A stretch of DNA of 64,000 bases from Erwinia sp. HDF1-3R (GCF_039621855.1 NZ_CP155071.1:1178001-1242000); one strand, 5' to 3'; shown: positions 53,268 through 62,453, numbered from the stretch's first letter. Notes: generated by a model not told the origin, from the letters alone. Numbers and translations are program-made.

Positions 53268-54854
53268 TTAAAAACCGGCTGCGCTGCCGTCGCTGCGGGG
53301 ATCGCAGGCACCTTCCAGCATGCCGTTGGTATGCCGGACGATGGCACCTGCATGGCCGACGGCCTCGCTGAAGTCAGGGAGCTTTTCGACCTCATGACCC
53401 AGCGCCCGCAGGGTATCGAAAGTTGCCTGGCAAAAGCGGCCCTCCAGCTTCAGGGAGTCCGATGCCTGGCCCCAGGTGCGTCCCAGCAGCCAGCGCGGGG
53501 CGCTAACGGCCTGCTGGAGCGGCATGCCCTGTAATACATGGCGGGTAAAGATAGCCGCCTGCGTCTGTGGCTGGCCGTCACCGCCCATTGATCCGTATAC
53601 CAACGTGCGGCCATCATTCAGGCGCGCGGCTGCGGGGTTAAGGGTATGAAAAGGCTGCTTGCCCGGGGCCAGCGCCAGCAGATGCTGTGGATCGAGGCTG
53701 AAAGCCGCGCCGCGGTTCTGCCAGGTAATGCCGGTGCCGGGTAGCACCACGCCGCTGCCAAATTCGTGATAGATGCTCTGAATAAAGGAGACGGCCAGGC
53801 CGCTGCTGTCCATTACCCCCATCCACACCGTATCGCCCGGGCCTTTACCTTCTCCCCATGGCGCAGCGCAGCGATCGTCAATGCTGTCTGCCAGCCCGTC
53901 CAGGACGTCGCCGTCCAGCAGCGCCTGCATCTCTTCCTGCATATGCAGCGGATCGGTGATGTAGCGGTCACGCAGGCCAAACGCCAGCTTGGTGGCCTCG
54001 ACAATGCGGTGAACGGTCTGCGCCTCATTCGCAGCGGGCATATTCAGCCGATCGGTGATGCCCAAAATAGCCAGCGAAACCAGCCCCTGGGTGGGGGGCG
54101 TCATATTGAAAATGTCGCCGGACTGATGGCGGAGACGCAGCGGGGCGCGCCGCTTCGCCCGATGATTATTCAGGTCTTCCAGGGTGATCGGCATGCCCAG
54201 GCGGGACATCTCTCCCGCCATATGGTTTGCCAGCGTGCCGCGATAGAAGCTCTCCAGCCCCTGTTCGGTCAGTATGCTGAGGGTGTTCGCCAGCGCCGGT
54301 TGAGTAAAGCGGCTGCCCGCTTCAGGCACCTCGCCATCGGGCAGAAAGGTGGCGGCAAAACCGGGCTGATCGGCCAGCTCATGATATTTAGACCGGGTGG
54401 CATCGGCCTGAGAACCTGTTACCGGAATGCCGTCTGCGGCATAGCGAATAGCATCGGCCAGCAGGCGGGAGAGGGGCAGGGCTGCGCCGCCCATCCCGGC
54501 AGAGACGTTTAGCGCCTCGGCCCAGCCGCTGACGGTGCCGGCCACGGTCAGCGCCGCCCTGGGTCCGCGGTGCGGGATAGCCTGCGCCGGTTCATAAAAG
54601 GCCAGGCTGGCGAGGGATCCGGCCGCGCCGCTGGCATCAATGGCAATCGGGTCGCCCTTTGGCGGCACGATCAGCCAGAAGCCATCGCCCCCCAGTCCGT
54701 TCATATGCGGATAGACCACCGCAATGGTGGCCGCAGCCGCGACCATCGCTTCAATGGCGTTGCCGCCATCGCGCAATACGGCCAGCGCACTTTCGCTGGC
54801 GAGGTGGTGAGGGGCGACGGCCATGCCGAGCGGGGCGATATGACTCTGAATCAT
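53268..54854 (-). CDS. hpxW: Oxamate amidohydrolase HpxW (gamma-glutamyltranspeptidase-like)
   Basis: An Ntn-hydrolase of the gamma-glutamyltransferase superfamily, 528 residues. ASESALAVLRDGGNAIEAMV near residue 19 and HMNGLGGDGFWLIV near 49 are family blocks. The self-cleavage threonine is in GPGDTVWMGVMDSSG near residue 342, and GSMGGDGQPQTQAAIFTRHV lies in the small subunit. No signal peptide is present, fitting a cytoplasmic oxamate-to-oxalate enzyme. It heads the - strand operon hpxWXYZ, divergent from hpxU. Confidence 0.9.
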   Translation of the reverse strand: MIQSHIAPLGMAVAPHHLASESALAVLRDGGNAIEAMVAAAATIAVVYPHMNGLGGDGFWLIVPPKGDPIAIDASGAAGSLASLAFYEPAQAIPHRGPRAALTVAGTVSGWAEALNVSAGMGGAALPLSRLLADAIRYAADGIPVTGSQADATRSKYHELADQPGFAATFLPDGEVPEAGSRFTQPALANTLSILTEQGLESFYRGTLANHMAGEMSRLGMPITLEDLNNHRAKRRAPLRLRHQSGDIFNMTPPTQGLVSLAILGITDRLNMPAANEAQTVHRIVEATKLAFGLRDRYITDPLHMQEEMQALLDGDVLDGLADSIDDRCAAPWGEGKGPGDTVWMGVMDSSGLAVSFIQSIYHEFGSGVVLPGTGITWQNRGAAFSLDPQHLLALAPGKQPFHTLNPAAARLNDGRTLVYGSMGGDGQPQTQAAIFTRHVLQGMPLQQAVSAPRWLLGRTWGQASDSLKLEGRFCQATFDTLRALGHEVEKLPDFSEAVGHAGAIVRHTNGMLEGACDPRSDGSAAGF

Positions 54855-55008
54855 TTCAGTCTCTTTTTATCGGGTACATAAGTGAAGTAAAGCAAGAGAT
54901 GTTCCAGGTTGCCGTCGGTAATGTTTCGCTGCCGACAAATTTTTCTCCTCAAGGGCGATAATATTTGGTTATGCTGGGAAAAATGAAACGAAAGTTACAA
55001 GGTAAGCG
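54855..55008. promoter_or_regulatory. Divergent hpxW/hpxU control region
   Basis: This 154-bp spacer must hold both promoters. It contains ATGAAACGAAAG at 54983-54994, present inverted upstream of the ABC importer (56102-56113), and a related GTTTCG half near 54920. These are candidate HpxU binding sites. Clear -35/-10 boxes were not assigned. Confidence 0.5.
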
Positions 55009-55848
55009 ATGAAACAGCTTGATGAGCGCCTGAAAAGTCACTATCCCCAGCTCTCCCCGCAGGAGCAGCGGGTCGCGGATTTCGTTTTCGATCATTTCGA
55101 CGATCTGATCGGCTATAACAGCGCAGAGCTGGCGCGGCTCAGCGGCGTCTCAAAGGCGACCGTCAGCCGCCTGTTTAAGCGGCTGGGCTACGAGAAATAC
55201 AAGGATATGCGTGACGAGCTGCGTACTCTGCGCCAGAGCGGTATGCCCCTGACCGACAACCGCGATGCGGTTCAGGGCAACACGCTGCTCTCGCGGCACT
55301 ACAAGCAGGAAATGGCCAATCTGACGCAGTGGGTTAGCGCGATTGATCCCGGGCAGTTTGGCGAGGTGGTGCAGCAGCTCGCCCGCTGTAAACGCATATT
55401 TATCATTGGGATGCGCAACGCTTATCCGGTCGCGCTGCACTTTCGTCAGCAGCTCCAGCAGGCCAGAGGCGGTGTGATGGTACTGCCGCAGCCGGGACAA
55501 ACGCTGGCAGAGGAGCTGGTGGAGATGACGCCGGATGATACGGTGGTGGTGCTGGCGTTTCGCCGACGTCCGCGCATTATCAAACCCCTGCTGCTTGCGT
55601 TACAGGGCCGCGATATTCCCACGCTGGTCATCTGCGAGCCGCAGGCACAGGCGGTTATCGCGCTGGCCCGCTGGCAGCTGTGCACCCCGCTGGACAGCGT
55701 CTCCGCCTTTGACAGCTATGCTTCGGCAAACAGCCTGATCAACCTGCTTGCCAATGCGCTGCTGCATGAATCACTCAGCGAAGGACGGCAGCGGATCCAT
55801 CATATTGCCGATCTCTACGGGCAGCTTGACGAGCTGGAGTGGCGCTAG
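55009..55848 (+). CDS. hpxU: MurR/RpiR-family regulator HpxU
   Basis: The 279 residues start with an HTH_6 domain (LSPQEQRVADFVFDHFDDLI, then AELARLSGVSKATVSRLFKR). They continue into a SIS domain from about residue 120 (RCKRIFIIGMRNAYPVALHF; VEMTPDDTVVVLAFRRRPRI). SIS domains bind phosphorylated or small metabolite ligands, here presumably a purine-ring breakdown intermediate. In Klebsiella an RpiR-type gene, hpxU, belongs to the hpx cluster. Overlap of shared motifs with its own promoter suggests autoregulation as well as control of hpxW and the importer. Confidence 0.85.
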   Translation: MKQLDERLKSHYPQLSPQEQRVADFVFDHFDDLIGYNSAELARLSGVSKATVSRLFKRLGYEKYKDMRDELRTLRQSGMPLTDNRDAVQGNTLLSRHYKQEMANLTQWVSAIDPGQFGEVVQQLARCKRIFIIGMRNAYPVALHFRQQLQQARGGVMVLPQPGQTLAEELVEMTPDDTVVVLAFRRRPRIIKPLLLALQGRDIPTLVICEPQAQAVIALARWQLCTPLDSVSAFDSYASANSLINLLANALLHESLSEGRQRIHHIADLYGQLDELEWR

Positions 55849-56101
55849 TGGGGCACTGTTTTGGTGCTCTGCCTCTTTATGGGGCGCTTCCCCGCATCAC
55901 TCTTTATCTCCCTGAGCTGCGACGAGTGCGCTAAAGAAATGCCTCTCACGGCTGTAACCCGGTCATAACCTCTTAAATTTCGAATAAATCGCGCTTTTCT
56001 GCTACTTACGCTCCGCGCTCTTCTGGCGGAACAGTAGCGAAAAGTAATTATCTGTCGCCTCCGATGATGGCACATTAGTTGCAAATAAATTCTTTAAGAA
56101 T

Positions 56102-56113
56102 CTTTCGTTTCAT
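56102..56113. promoter_or_regulatory. Candidate HpxU operator upstream of the ABC importer
   Basis: CTTTCGTTTCAT is the exact reverse complement of ATGAAACGAAAG in the hpxW/hpxU spacer, at 26 bases before the importer start. A 12-base exact match in two short control regions of one pathway is unlikely by chance. The binding protein is inferred. Confidence 0.5.
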
Positions 56114-56138
56114 GTTTTATTAACCGGGGTAGATAAGA

Positions 56139-56924
56139 ATGAAGAGAGCATTTTTGGCAGTGTTGGGCGCAGCTTTGATGTTGACTCAGGTCACCCAGGC
56201 AAGGGCGGATCGGCTACAGGATATTGAAAAAAGAGGCGTTATACGCATTGCCGTGCCGCAGGACTTCCCGCCGTTCGGCTCGGTAGGGACTGACCTTCAG
56301 CCGCAGGGTTACGACATTGATATGGCCACGTACCTGGCGAAGCAGATGAAACTTAAGTTGCAGCTGGTGCCTGTCTCCAGTGCCAACCGCGTGCCTTACC
56401 TGCAAACCGATAAGGTCGATCTGGTGATCTCCAGCCTGGGGAAAAATCCGGAGCGGGAAAAGGTTATCGCGTTTAGCCGCGCCTATGCGCCATTTTTCCT
56501 CGGCGTGTTTGGTCCAAAAGAGGATGACCTTAAGAGCGCGGCCGGGCTGGCCGGTAAATCCATCGGCGTGACGCGCGGGGCGGTTGAGGACATGGTGCTG
56601 AGCGATATCGCGCCGAAGAACGCGCAGCTGAAGCGGTATGAGGACAATAACACCACGCTCTCTGCTTACCTGTCGGGCCAGGTGCAATACGTGGCGACCG
56701 GCAACCTGGTGGTCGCCGCCATCACGCGTCAAAACCCCGGTAAAGCGCCGGTCACCAAATTTATGCTGAAGGACTCGCCGTGCTTTATCGGTATGCGTAA
56801 GGACGAACCCGCCCTGAAGGCGAAGGTGGATGCGCTTATCGCCCAGGCGCTGGCGGACAAAACGCTCAACGGCCTGTCGCAGCAGTGGCTGAAAGCACCG
56901 CTTCCGGCCGATTTCGGCGCCTGA
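56139..56924 (+). CDS. ABC importer substrate-binding protein (polar amino-acid/ureide type)
   Basis: A 261-residue periplasmic binding protein with signal peptide (AFLAVLGAALMLTQVTQARA). It has the family start IEKRGVIRIAVPQDFPPFGS and PQGYDIDMATYLAKQM, the hinge block VDLVISSLGKNPEREKVIAF, and the C-terminal KTLNGLSQQWLKAP. It belongs to the SBP_bac_3 (amino-acid) class. Its position between hpxU and the ureide enzymes suggests a purine-derived substrate such as allantoin, allantoate or oxalurate; the ligand is not shown. It begins the importer gene run. Confidence 0.88.
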   Translation: MKRAFLAVLGAALMLTQVTQARADRLQDIEKRGVIRIAVPQDFPPFGSVGTDLQPQGYDIDMATYLAKQMKLKLQLVPVSSANRVPYLQTDKVDLVISSLGKNPEREKVIAFSRAYAPFFLGVFGPKEDDLKSAAGLAGKSIGVTRGAVEDMVLSDIAPKNAQLKRYEDNNTTLSAYLSGQVQYVATGNLVVAAITRQNPGKAPVTKFMLKDSPCFIGMRKDEPALKAKVDALIAQALADKTLNGLSQQWLKAPLPADFGA

Positions 56925-56931
56925 GGGAGCA

Positions 56932-57600
56932 ATGATGGGACAACTTAATTTCCCTGCGCTGTGGCCCTTCTGGCCGGAACTGCTGGCCGGACTTTGGGTT
57001 ACCGTCCAGCTGACGGTGCTGGCCACCGTGGGCGGGGTGGGGCTGGGGATCCTGGGCGCCGCGCTGCGTAGCGGCAGGCCCACGCTGCTCAGCCGCCTGT
57101 GGGGCGGCTACGTGGAGCTGATCCGCAACACGCCGTTTGTGGTTCAGCTGTTCTTTATTGTTTTTGGCCTGCCGAATCTGGGGTTGAAAATGACCGCGGG
57201 CGAGGCGGCGCTGCTGGCGATGCTGATTAACCTCGGGGCCTACAGCACGGAAATTATTCGCGCCGGGATCCAGGTCACCCCGCAGGGGCAGTGGGAAGCC
57301 GGGCGCGTGCTCGGGCTAAGCCGCAGCCAGACGTTTCTTCGGGTGGTGCTGCCGCCCGCGCTACAGCGCATTTATCCGGCGCTGGTCAGCCAGTGCATTA
57401 TCGTGATGCTGGGGTCGTCGGTGGTATCGCAGGTTTCGTATGAGGAACTGACCTTTGCCGCCAGCTTGATCCAGTCGCGGACCTTTTTAAGTTTTGAGGT
57501 CTATCTGGTGACCACGCTGATTTATCTTGCGCTGTCGGTGGCGATGCGGCAGCTGCTGCTGGCCGCCGGGCGTAAATGGCTGAGAGGAGCGCAGAGATGA
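56932..57600 (+). CDS. ABC importer permease 1
   Basis: A 222-residue HisM/GlnP-type permease with about five helices. The EAA loop is QWEAGRVLGLSRSQTFLRVV followed by LPPALQRIYPAL, which docks on the ATPase. NTPFVVQLFFIVFGLP is also typical. The double ATG at 56932/56935 follows GAGGGAGCA. It overlaps the next permease gene start by four bases. Confidence 0.9.
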   Translation: MMGQLNFPALWPFWPELLAGLWVTVQLTVLATVGGVGLGILGAALRSGRPTLLSRLWGGYVELIRNTPFVVQLFFIVFGLPNLGLKMTAGEAALLAMLINLGAYSTEIIRAGIQVTPQGQWEAGRVLGLSRSQTFLRVVLPPALQRIYPALVSQCIIVMLGSSVVSQVSYEELTFAASLIQSRTFLSFEVYLVTTLIYLALSVAMRQLLLAAGRKWLRGAQR

Positions 57601-58253
57601 CCACTTTTACCGACTGGGACATTGTTCGCAATCTGCTGCTGGCCGCACGCTGGACCCTGCTGCTGTCGCTGACCGCCTTTTTCGGCGGCACGGTGGTGGC
57701 GCTGCCGCTGGTACTGGTTCGCCTCAGTCGCCGACGCTGGCCGACGCGGCTGGTGCGCTGTTACAGCGAACTTTTTCAGGGGACGCCGCTGCTGATGCAG
57801 CTGTTTCTGGCCTTTTTCGGCGTGGCGCTGTTTGGCATTGACGTCTCGCCCTGGACCGCCGCCTCGCTGGCGCTGACGCTCTATACCAGCGCCTTTCTGG
57901 TGGATATCTGGCACGGGAGCATCAGCGCGCTGCCGAAAGGGCAGTGGGAAGCCTCACGCTGCCTGGGACTGAATACCGGGCAGACGCTCTGGCGGGTGGT
58001 GCTGCCGCAGGCGCTGCGCATCGGCATTGCCCCCACCGTGGGCTTTGCCGTACAGGTGGTGAAAGGCACCGCGCTGGCGTCGATTATCGGCTTTGTCGAA
58101 CTGACCAAAGCCGGCACCATCCTGAATAACGTGACCTATCAACCTTTTAAAGTGTTCGGGCTGGTGGCGCTGGGCTACTTCCTGATGTGTTATCCGCTGT
58201 CCCGCTACAGCCAGTATCTGGAGAAGAAATTCAATGCCGCTCATCACCATTAA
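57597..58253 (+). CDS. ABC importer permease 2
   Basis: A 218-residue paralogue of permease 1, with the EAA loop QWEASRCLGLNTGQTLWRVV followed by LPQALRIGIAP, and GTPLLMQLFLAFFGVALFG. ATG 57597 overlaps the preceding stop (ATGA), so the earlier frame start at 57576 is unlikely. The two different permeases form a heterodimeric channel. The gene overlaps the ATPase gene by 20 bases. Confidence 0.9.
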   Translation: MTTFTDWDIVRNLLLAARWTLLLSLTAFFGGTVVALPLVLVRLSRRRWPTRLVRCYSELFQGTPLLMQLFLAFFGVALFGIDVSPWTAASLALTLYTSAFLVDIWHGSISALPKGQWEASRCLGLNTGQTLWRVVLPQALRIGIAPTVGFAVQVVKGTALASIIGFVELTKAGTILNNVTYQPFKVFGLVALGYFLMCYPLSRYSQYLEKKFNAAHHH

Positions 58254-58986
58254 TCAGGTACAGAAATACTACGGTGATAACCACGTCCTTAAGGGTGTGG
58301 ATCTCGACGTCGATATGGGCGAAGTGATCTCGATTATTGGCCGCAGCGGCTCCGGCAAAAGCACCCTGCTGCGCTGTATGAATGGCCTTGAAGCCTATCA
58401 GGAGGGCAGCATTAAGCTGGGCGGTATGACCATCACCCACCGCGACTCGCAGGCGCGCGAGATCAGCCGATCGATCGGCATGGTTTTCCAGAACTTCAAT
58501 CTGTTCCCGCACATGACCGCGCTGGAAAACGTCATGCTGGCGCCGCGCCGCGTGCTGAAAAAGAGCGAAGCCGCGTGTCGCACGCTGGCGGCGCAGATGC
58601 TGGAAAAGGTCGGGCTCGGCGACCGGATGAACTACTACCCGGCAAACCTCTCTGGTGGACAGCAGCAGCGGGTGGCGATTGCGCGTGCGCTGGCGATGTC
58701 GCCAAAGGTGCTGCTGTGCGACGAAATCACCTCTGCGCTCGATCCCGAGCTGGTCGGCGAGGTGTTAAAGGTGCTTGAGCAGCTGGCCCGCGAGGGCATG
58801 ACCCTGATTCTGGTCACTCACGAAATGAACTTCGCCCGGGAAGTGGGCGATCGCGTGGTGTTTATGCATCAGGGCCGCGTCTGGGAGCAGGGAGACAGCA
58901 GGACGGTATTTGCCAACCCGCAGACCCAGGAACTGAAACAGTTTATCTCGTCCGTGCGCGGCCTCGGCCAGGCGCAGGGCGACTGA
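58234..58986 (+). CDS. ABC importer ATPase
   Basis: A 250-residue ATP-binding subunit of the HisP/GlnQ class. Walker A GRSGSGKST near residue 34, the Q-loop SIGMVFQNFNLFPHMT, signature LSGGQQQR, Walker B VLLCDEITSALD and the switch His in LVTHEMNF are all present. It completes an SBP-permease-permease-ATPase set and is followed by hpxJ after 15 bases. Confidence 0.95.
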   Translation: MPLITINQVQKYYGDNHVLKGVDLDVDMGEVISIIGRSGSGKSTLLRCMNGLEAYQEGSIKLGGMTITHRDSQAREISRSIGMVFQNFNLFPHMTALENVMLAPRRVLKKSEAACRTLAAQMLEKVGLGDRMNYYPANLSGGQQQRVAIARALAMSPKVLLCDEITSALDPELVGEVLKVLEQLAREGMTLILVTHEMNFAREVGDRVVFMHQGRVWEQGDSRTVFANPQTQELKQFISSVRGLGQAQGD

Positions 58987-59001
58987 CAAAGGAGAGAACA
59001 G

Positions 59002-60240
59002 ATGGAATTAAGCCACTACCCGCAGATTAACCCGCCCCCGCGCCTGCTGATGGGCCCCGGCCCGATCAATGCCGACCCCCGCGTGCTGCGCGCGATGTCC
59101 AGCCAGCTGCTCGGCCAGTATGACCCGGCGATGACCCATTACATGAACGAGGTGATGGCGCTGTATCGCGGCGTGTTTCGCACCGAAAACCGCTGGACGC
59201 TGCTGATTGACGGTACTTCCCGCGCCGGGATCGAGGCGATTTTACTGTCGTCGATCCGCCCCGGCGACAAAGTGCTGGTGCCGGTATTCGGTCGCTTTGG
59301 TCATCTGCTGTGTGAAATTGCCCGCCGCTGCCGCGCGGAGGTGCACACCATCGAGGTGCCCTGGGGCGAGGTCTTTACGCCGGACAGGATCGAGGACGCG
59401 ATCAAAGCCGTGCGCCCGCGCCTGCTGCTGACCGTGCAGGGCGATACCTCCACGACGATGCTTCAGCCGCTGAACGAGCTGGGTGCCATCTGTAAAAAGT
59501 ATGGCGTGCTGTTCTACACCGATGCCACCGCGTCGCTGGCCGGTAACGTGCTGGAAACCGATGCCTGGGGGCTGGACGCGGTCTCCGCCGGGATGCAGAA
59601 GTGCCTCGGCGGCCCGTCAGGCACCTCGCCTGTCACCCTCAGCCCGCAAATCGAGGCGGCGATCCGCCGGCGTAAATGCGTGGAGCAGGGGATCCGCACC
59701 GCCGATCACCAGCAGGGTGAAGAGGAGATGATCTGGTCGAACTATTTCGATCTCGGCATGATCATGGACTACTGGGGACCGGAGCGGCTGAATCACCATA
59801 CCGAGGCCACCAGCGCGCTGTTCGGCGCACGCGAATGCGCCCGGGTGATTCTGGAAGAGGGGCTGGAAAAGGGGATTGCCCGCCACCAGCTGCACGGCGA
59901 TGCGCTGCTGAAAGGCATTCAGGGTATGGGGCTGGAGGTCTTTGGCGATCTGCAACATAAGATGAGCAACGTGCTGGGGGTGGTGATTCCAAAGGGGATC
60001 AACGGCGACCAGGTGCGCCATCTGATGCTGGAGGATTTTGGCATTGAAATCGGCACCTCGTTTGGCCCGCTGCACGGCAAGGTGTGGCGTATTGGCACCA
60101 TGGGCTACAACGCGCGCAAAGCGTGCGTGATGACCACCCTGAGCGCGCTGGAGTCGGTGCTGACGCATCTTGGCTACCAAACGACCCAGGGCGCGGCCAT
60201 GCAGTCGGCGTGGGATCGCTATGCGCAGGAGAACGGCTGA
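59002..60240 (+). CDS. hpxJ: Ureidoglycine-glyoxylate aminotransferase HpxJ
   Basis: A PLP-dependent class V aminotransferase of 412 residues, related to PucG and alanine-glyoxylate aminotransferase. It moves the amino group of ureidoglycine to glyoxylate. The start LMGPGPINADPRVLRAMSSQ is typical, and the PLP lysine lies in SAGMQKCLGGPSGTSP near residue 198. The conserved GTSRAGIEA and YTDATASLAGN are present. ATG 59002 follows AAAGGAGAGAAC. The stop overlaps the hpxK start (TGATG). Confidence 0.9.
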   Translation: MELSHYPQINPPPRLLMGPGPINADPRVLRAMSSQLLGQYDPAMTHYMNEVMALYRGVFRTENRWTLLIDGTSRAGIEAILLSSIRPGDKVLVPVFGRFGHLLCEIARRCRAEVHTIEVPWGEVFTPDRIEDAIKAVRPRLLLTVQGDTSTTMLQPLNELGAICKKYGVLFYTDATASLAGNVLETDAWGLDAVSAGMQKCLGGPSGTSPVTLSPQIEAAIRRRKCVEQGIRTADHQQGEEEMIWSNYFDLGMIMDYWGPERLNHHTEATSALFGARECARVILEEGLEKGIARHQLHGDALLKGIQGMGLEVFGDLQHKMSNVLGVVIPKGINGDQVRHLMLEDFGIEIGTSFGPLHGKVWRIGTMGYNARKACVMTTLSALESVLTHLGYQTTQGAAMQSAWDRYAQENG

Positions 60241-61508
60241 TGAGTGATTGCCAGATGAGCGAAGCCAGCGCCACGCTGGCCGCTGCACGGGTGATGGCAC
60301 GCTGTGACGCACTGGCTGAAATCAGTGAAACGGCAGGCGCCCTGACCCGCGTCTATCTGTCGCCCGAGCATCTGCGCGCCAATGCGCAGGTGGGGGCGTG
60401 GATGGCAGCGGCGGGCATGCGCGTCTGGCAGGACAGCGTCGGCAATATCTGCGGTCGCTACGAGGGACAAAGCGCAGACGCGCCTGCGCTGCTGCTGGGG
60501 TCGCATCTTGATACCGTGCGTAATGCCGGTCGCTACGACGGCATGCTGGGCGTCCTGACGGCAATAGAAGTTGTGCAGGCGCTGCATCAGCAAAACCAGC
60601 GTCTGCCGCTGGCGATTGAGGTGATAGGCTTTGGTGATGAGGAAGGCACGCGGTTTGGCATTACGCTGCTGGGGAGCCGGGGGCTGACCGGCCGCTGGCC
60701 GGAGAGCTGGGTTAACCATCCTGATGCTAACGGAGTCACGGTGGCGCAGGCGATGGCTCAGGTCGGCCTGGACGGGGCCGCGGTGCAGAACGCCGCGCGC
60801 AGGGCAGAGGATATCGCTGCCTATCTCGAACTGCATATTGAACAGGGGCCATGCCTGGAGCAGGCAGGCCTTGCGCTGGGGGTCGTGACCGCCATCAACG
60901 GTGCCCGTCGTCTGAACTGCCGGTTTACCGGCGAGGCGGGCCATGCCGGAACGGTGCCGATGACGCACCGTAAGGATGCGCTGGCCGCCGCCGCCGGATG
61001 GATGGTATTTATTGAACAGGCCACGCAAAAACGCCATCCGCAGCTGGTCGCCACCGTCGGTACGCTACAGTGCCAGCCGGGCGCGGTAAACGTTATTCCC
61101 GGCGAGGTTCAGCTGACGCTGGACGTACGCGGGCCGGACGATCGGGCGCTGGCCGAGCTGCTGGCGGAATTACTGCACGAGGGTGAATCGATTGCGCTGC
61201 GCCGTGGGCTGACCTTCAGCGCCGATGAGTATTATCACATCCCGGCGACGGGCTGCGATGAGAAACTCCAGGCGGCGCTGAGCCTCGCTGTGGATCGGGT
61301 TCAGGGTCGCAGCCTGTCGCTGCCCAGCGGCGCGGGCCATGATGCAATCGCCATCGCGGAGCGCTGGCCGGTGGGAATGCTGTTCGTGCGTAACGACCGG
61401 GGGATCAGCCACCATCCGGCGGAATCGGTGATGGAAAGTGACGTGGCGCTGGCGCTTCAGGCGTATCAGCAGGCCGTATGCAATTTGGCGCTATCATTAA
61501 GTGAGTAA
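60240..61508 (+). CDS. hpxK: Allantoate amidohydrolase HpxK (AllC-like, M20 family)
   Basis: It hydrolyses allantoate to ureidoglycine, CO2 and ammonia. From ATG 60240 (overlapping the hpxJ stop) the product has 422 residues. The metal-site ladder of M20 amidohydrolases is complete: GSHLDTVRNAGRYDGMLGVL, GFGDEEGTRFG, ELHIEQGPCLEQ and SGAGHDAIAIA. RRLNCRFTGEAGHAGTVPM lies in the dimerisation domain. A longer frame from 60084 runs inside hpxJ and is rejected. With hpxJ it processes allantoate while passing the amino group to glyoxylate. Confidence 0.9.
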   Translation: MSDCQMSEASATLAAARVMARCDALAEISETAGALTRVYLSPEHLRANAQVGAWMAAAGMRVWQDSVGNICGRYEGQSADAPALLLGSHLDTVRNAGRYDGMLGVLTAIEVVQALHQQNQRLPLAIEVIGFGDEEGTRFGITLLGSRGLTGRWPESWVNHPDANGVTVAQAMAQVGLDGAAVQNAARRAEDIAAYLELHIEQGPCLEQAGLALGVVTAINGARRLNCRFTGEAGHAGTVPMTHRKDALAAAAGWMVFIEQATQKRHPQLVATVGTLQCQPGAVNVIPGEVQLTLDVRGPDDRALAELLAELLHEGESIALRRGLTFSADEYYHIPATGCDEKLQAALSLAVDRVQGRSLSLPSGAGHDAIAIAERWPVGMLFVRNDRGISHHPAESVMESDVALALQAYQQAVCNLALSLSE

Positions 61509-61535
61509 CGGGATGGGCAGGTTTAGAGGAATCTT

Positions 61536-62039
61536 ATGACGCTGGAATATTTTAATCAGGCGACGGCTGATGAGGCTAAAAACCAGATTGCACACTGCGT
61601 GGCGCTGGAGGCGTGGGCCGCCGCCCTGGTCGCGGCCCGCCCCTTTGCCTCGCTGGACGATTTGCTCAGGGCCGGAAGCGAGCTGGCCCGTCGCTGGGAT
61701 GAGCAGGCGTTAAGCCTTGCGCTCTCTGCGCATCCGCGCATTGGCGAAAATGCCTCGGGGAATAGCAAAGAGGCGAGGTTGTCCAGAGGTGAGCAGCAGC
61801 AGGTCAGCCGCGAGGATAGTGAACTCCGGCAGGCGCTGCGGGCAGGGAACATGGCCTACGAGCAGCGTTTCGCACAGGTATTTTTAATCCGCGCCAGGGG
61901 CCGCAGCGGCGAAGAGATCCTGACCGAGCTGCATCGCCGCCTGCTTAATACGCCGCAGCAGGAACGCCAGGAAGCGCTCGATCAGCTGCGGGAAATCACC
62001 CTGCTGCGCCTGAAGGAGACGTTTAATGAGCACGATTAG
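61536..62039 (+). CDS. hpxQ: OHCU decarboxylase HpxQ (UraD family)
   Basis: 2-oxo-4-hydroxy-4-carboxy-5-ureidoimidazoline decarboxylase, 167 residues, last step to S-allantoin. The active-site His is in SAHPRIGENASGNSK near residue 68, and EQQQVSREDSELRQALRAGN then YEQRFAQVFLIRARGRSGEE are family blocks. TTTAGAGGAATCTT precedes the ATG. It overlaps hpxT by 14 bases, so both uricolytic enzymes are coupled. Confidence 0.92.
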   Translation: MTLEYFNQATADEAKNQIAHCVALEAWAAALVAARPFASLDDLLRAGSELARRWDEQALSLALSAHPRIGENASGNSKEARLSRGEQQQVSREDSELRQALRAGNMAYEQRFAQVFLIRARGRSGEEILTELHRRLLNTPQQERQEALDQLREITLLRLKETFNEHD

Positions 62040-62361
62040 CACGCATGTATTAGACATCGCGCTGGGCAAACCGGCGGCTGGGGTAGCTATTGCGCTGGAA
62101 CAACAGGAGCAGCGTGGCTGGCGGCCGATCGCTCAGGGCCATACAGATGGTGACGGGCGACTGAAGGCTTTAACCCCGAACCCGCTGCCGCCGGGGCGCT
62201 ATCGCCTGACGGCAGAGATTGGTGACTACTTCGCAGCCAGCGGGCGCGATGCCCTTTACGTCAGCGCACAGATTGATTTTGTCCTGCCTGAATCGGGCAG
62301 TCATTACCATCTGCCATTTCTGATCTCCCCCTGGTCATGGTCCACCTACCGGGGCAGTTAA
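62026..62361 (+). CDS. hpxT: 5-hydroxyisourate hydrolase HpxT (transthyretin-like)
   Basis: A 111-residue transthyretin-related protein. The conserved start STHVLDIALGKPAAGVAI carries the catalytic His, and the C-terminal YRGS tetrapeptide is the enzyme hallmark. YHLPFLISPWSWSTYRGS ends the protein. It hydrolyses 5-hydroxyisourate before HpxQ acts. No periplasmic signal peptide is present. The urate-oxidising enzyme itself (HpxO) is not in the window. Confidence 0.93.
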   Translation: MSTISTHVLDIALGKPAAGVAIALEQQEQRGWRPIAQGHTDGDGRLKALTPNPLPPGRYRLTAEIGDYFAASGRDALYVSAQIDFVLPESGSHYHLPFLISPWSWSTYRGS

Positions 62362-62453
62362 ACCGGCCGTGAATCCACCTCATCCGCCCCGGCTTGCGCA
62401 TCCCTGCCAATTCCCTCAAATAATGATGGGTGATGCTCAGCTATTACAGATGC

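Noticed and set aside
60084..60239. Longer N-terminus for hpxK
   Set aside because: It lies inside hpxJ in another frame; ATG 60240 overlaps the hpxJ stop in the usual coupled way.
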